Source: Chitinophaga barathri (GTDB lineage Bacteria > Bacteroidota > Bacteroidia > Chitinophagales > Chitinophagaceae). Taken from it: a stretch of DNA of 64,000 nucleotides. Below are positions 61,879 through 64,000 of the stretch, piece after piece. Each line of letters opens with the position of its first letter. The first letter of the stretch is position 1. Under the pieces are notes generated by a model. It did no database searches and was not told the origin of the DNA. It was given only the letters and a program-made list of their open reading frames with translations. The translations under genes were made by a program, and so were the position numbers. Where the stretch lies: contig NZ_RMBX01000003.1 of NCBI RefSeq assembly GCF_003807585.1, forward strand, positions 186,001-250,000, written 5' to 3'.

Positions 61879-62703
61879 ATGCCCATCATCACACTGACAT
61901 CTGACATTGGTTTGCAGGATTACCTGACAGGCGCCATCAAAGGGCTGTTGCTGCAACACTGCGCGGATGCACAGGTAGTGGACATTTCCCATCACATTTC
62001 CCCCTTCAACCTGCCGCAGGCCACCTATATCTGCCGCAGCGCCTTCCGTTATTTCCCGGACGGCACTTATCACCTCGTGCTGAACAACCTGTTCGACCGC
62101 AAAACGGATTACCTCCTGCTGGGCCGTCACAACAACCAGTTTATCCTTTGCGCGGACAATGGCCTGCTCACCATGATCGCCGGGGAAATGCCCGCGGAAG
62201 TATACCGCATCCCGCTGGACCCCGGGGAAAACCGCAATACGCTGAATATGGTGGCCGTCATGGCCAAAGCGCTTTCCAGGCTCACCAAAGGCGCCTCCCT
62301 CGCGGATACCGGCACCCTCACCAGCGAGATCACCGTCAAAAACAACCTGCAGCCCCTCACCGGGGAAGATTATATCGAAGGACAGATCCTTCACATCGAT
62401 AATTTTGAGAACGTAGTGGTGAACATCACCCGCGAACAGTTTGAGGAACAGCGCAAAAGCCGCAAATTTGCCATTATGTTCCGCCGGGATGAAATGATCA
62501 CCCAGATCAGCGAAACGTATGCGGACGTACCCGAAGGGCAGAAACTGGCCCTTTTTAACTCCGCCGGGTACCTGGAGATAGCTGTGAACAAAGGAAACGC
62601 CGCCGGCCTCTTCGGCCTGCAGGGCTTCAAAAGGGACCAGTTGCAACAGGGCACCTACCAGCAGCTTTCTTTCTATCAAACCGTCAGAATCCTGTTCGAA
62701 TAA
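61879..62703 (+). CDS. SAM hydrolase / SAM hydroxide adenosyltransferase (DUF62 family)
   Basis: A 274-residue protein of the chlorinase/fluorinase fold. It begins ITLTSDIGLQDYLTGAIKG, has VVDISHHISPFNLPQATYI and FILCADNGLLTMI in the N-terminal domain and GQILHIDNFENVVVNI at the domain junction, as in archaeal and bacterial enzymes that split S-adenosylmethionine into adenosine and methionine using water. No halide-specific loop can be judged by eye. The stop codon overlaps the ATG of the next gene (TAATG). Confidence 0.92.
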   Translation: MPIITLTSDIGLQDYLTGAIKGLLLQHCADAQVVDISHHISPFNLPQATYICRSAFRYFPDGTYHLVLNNLFDRKTDYLLLGRHNNQFILCADNGLLTMIAGEMPAEVYRIPLDPGENRNTLNMVAVMAKALSRLTKGASLADTGTLTSEITVKNNLQPLTGEDYIEGQILHIDNFENVVVNITREQFEEQRKSRKFAIMFRRDEMITQISETYADVPEGQKLALFNSAGYLEIAVNKGNAAGLFGLQGFKRDQLQQGTYQQLSFYQTVRILFE

Positions 62704-62999
62704 TGATCCGTATCGTGAAACTAACCATGGACCCCGCGCGGTCCGCCGAATTTGAAGCCCTTTTTGCCACCAGGCAGGAAGCCATCCGCCATTACCCCGG
62801 CTGCAGCCACCTGGAACTATGGAAAGACCGCAGCCACATCGGCGTGTATTTCACCTACAGCATCTGGGACGGGCAGGATTCCCTGGACGATTACCGCCAC
62901 TCTCCCCTGTTTGCGGACGTATGGGCCGCCATCAAAGGCTGGTTCACCGGCAAACCCGAAGCCTGGAGCCTGGATGACCGGACGCCCCACCTGCCGTAA
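62703..62999 (+). CDS. ABM-domain (antibiotic biosynthesis monooxygenase-like) protein
   Basis: A 98-residue protein with the ferredoxin-like ABM fold: IVKLTMDPARSAEFEALFA, then HYPGCSHLELWKDRS, YFTYSIWDGQDSLDDYRHS and FADVWAAIKGWF. Members are small oxygenases or quinol-modifying proteins, often dimeric; the substrate is unknown. Translationally coupled to the SAM hydrolase gene through TAATG. Confidence 0.92.
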   Translation: MIRIVKLTMDPARSAEFEALFATRQEAIRHYPGCSHLELWKDRSHIGVYFTYSIWDGQDSLDDYRHSPLFADVWAAIKGWFTGKPEAWSLDDRTPHLP

Positions 63000-63085
63000 A
63001 TGCGCAGTTCAAAAGTTAAAATATTTGTAAATATTTATAAAAAGTTAAAACTGTTGCACACATTAGCTTAATTGGTTACTTTTTC

Positions 63086-63093
63086 TATTTTTG
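63086..63093 (+). promoter_or_regulatory. -7 promoter element before the DUF2723 gene
   Basis: TATTTTTG matches TAnnTTTG and ends 23 bases before the ATG at 63117. No clear -33 element is seen. Confidence 0.45.
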
Positions 63094-63116
63094 TCGGAAT
63101 TATCTAAAACAACCTT

Positions 63117-64000
63117 ATGAAGTTTAACCGGATGAATAACATTACGGGCTGGATTGTGTGTATTGTAGCCTGTACTGTTTATTTAATGACCATGGAAGCC
63201 ACGGGAAGCCTGTGGGATTGCGGGGAGTTTATCTCCGCGGCCTATAAAGTACAGGTGCCCCACCCCCCCGGAGCCCCCCTCTTCGTGTTGCTGGGCCGCA
63301 TCTTTACCCTGCCTTTCAGCCCCTCCGAAGCATCCCTGGGCATCAATATCATGAGCGCCCTGGCCAGCGGTTTCACTATCCTGTTCTTATTCTGGACAAT
63401 TACCCACTTCGCCCGCCGCATTTATAGCAAAAACGGCGAAGAGCCCACCCAAAAACAGATACATGTTGTAATGGGCGCCGGCGTTGTTGGCGCGCTTGCT
63501 TATACTTTCTCCGATTCTTTCTGGTTCTCCGCTGTGGAAGGCGAGGTGTACGCCATGTCGTCCCTCTTTACTGCCCTCGTATTCTGGGCAATGCTGAAGT
63601 GGGAACACGAAGCGGATACCAAATACGGCGACCGCTGGATCATTTTCATCGCTTACATGATGGGCCTCTCCATCGGCGTCCATCTGCTGAACCTGCTCAC
63701 CATCCCCGCGATGGTGCTTATCTATTACTTCAAACGCGGTAAAAACGTGACCGGCAAAAGCGCCTTCTGGGTGTTTATCCTCGGCTGCGTGATCACCGGG
63801 CTGGTACAGAAGTTCATCATCCAGGACACCATCAAGGTATCCGGCATGATGGACGTGTTCTTCGTGAACAGCCTCGGCCTGCCTTTCTTCAGCGGCTTCA
63901 CTTTCTACTTCCTGGCCATCATCGGCCTGCTGATATACGGATACTTCAAACCCGGCAAGATCGGTCTTTACGCGCCGCTCATTATCGTGGCTTCGCTGAT
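63117..64000 (+). CDS. DUF2723 polytopic membrane protein, 3' end missing
   Basis: The frame is open from ATG 63117 to the window edge (294 codons). DUF2723 proteins resemble protein O-mannosyltransferases and are large (about 1000 residues in Bacteroidota), so most is outside. The hallmark SLWDCGEFISAAYKVQVPHPPGAPLF is at about residues 32-57, with the acidic residues expected of a lipid-linked-sugar glycosyltransferase. Several membrane helices follow (INIMSALASGFTILFLFWTI, FIAYMMGLSIGVHLLNLL, FYFLAIIGLLIYGYF). A role in glycosylating surface or secreted proteins is inferred from the family. Confidence 0.9.
   Translation, partial: MKFNRMNNITGWIVCIVACTVYLMTMEATGSLWDCGEFISAAYKVQVPHPPGAPLFVLLGRIFTLPFSPSEASLGINIMSALASGFTILFLFWTITHFARRIYSKNGEEPTQKQIHVVMGAGVVGALAYTFSDSFWFSAVEGEVYAMSSLFTALVFWAMLKWEHEADTKYGDRWIIFIAYMMGLSIGVHLLNLLTIPAMVLIYYFKRGKNVTGKSAFWVFILGCVITGLVQKFIIQDTIKVSGMMDVFFVNSLGLPFFSGFTFYFLAIIGLLIYGYFKPGKIGLYAPLIIVASL

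Overview
The window looks like chromosome from a Bacteroidota bacterium, most likely of the Chitinophaga/Chitinophagaceae type. The signs are a SusC/SusD pair with an ECF sigma/FecR pair, a type IX secretion (T9SS) sorting tail, several Bacteroidota-typical families (DUF4221, DUF5690, DUF6660, LVIVD lipoproteins, DUF2723), and promoters of the TAnnTTTG type set very close to start codons. Species cannot be named from sequence reading alone. There are no rRNA or tRNA genes, CRISPR arrays or transposase genes.

Layout. 1-3.6 kb: a truncated secreted DUF1080 protein, then an ECF sigma factor and its FecR anti-sigma factor on the minus strand. 3.6-17.5 kb: a visibly AT-richer accessory island. On the plus strand it holds susC (with an STN signalling domain), susD, a thioredoxin-like/metallophosphoesterase fusion, a small secreted Cys/Ser/Thr-rich peptide, a DUF4221 lipoprotein, a CxxC lipoprotein, a phosphoesterase paralogue that has lost its metal-binding motifs, and a second peptide homologous to the first. 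A kinase-LanC protein lacking the usual lyase domain meets the second peptide tail to tail, preceded by a small HTH gene. This is the most interesting part of the window: a candidate peptide-modification (lanthipeptide-like) system coupled to a SusCD outer-membrane transporter.

17.6-35 kb: mostly housekeeping and metabolic genes. They include three AraC regulators, a RluE-type pseudouridine synthase, two tandem MFS exporters, an NmrA-like oxidoreductase, an arylsulfatase, GNAT, a PPP-like phosphatase, DusB, DinB, two LVIVD lipoproteins, DUF3817, an SDR enzyme and an ABC exporter, plus a long palindromic repeat near 32.1 kb.

35.3-43.2 kb: a DeoR-type regulator diverges from a six-gene catabolic operon (polyol-permease-type MFS, 2-hydroxyacid dehydrogenase, two FGGY kinases, histidine phosphatase, secreted glycerophosphodiester phosphodiesterase) ending in a strong terminator. 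Its first three genes resemble the Bacillus yoaBCD set.

43.2-64 kb: a MacB/FtsX-type permease, DUF1304, DUF5690, a T9SS-secreted GH10-like hydrolase, two paralogous small membrane proteins, a DEAD-box helicase, a DUF3667 remnant, a YciI(DGPF)/ECF42-type sigma pair, an SRPBCC protein, a heavy-metal efflux cluster (DUF6660, CusA fused to TolC, CusB), an SDR enzyme, a SAM hydrolase, an ABM monooxygenase and the start of a DUF2723 membrane protein that runs off the end.
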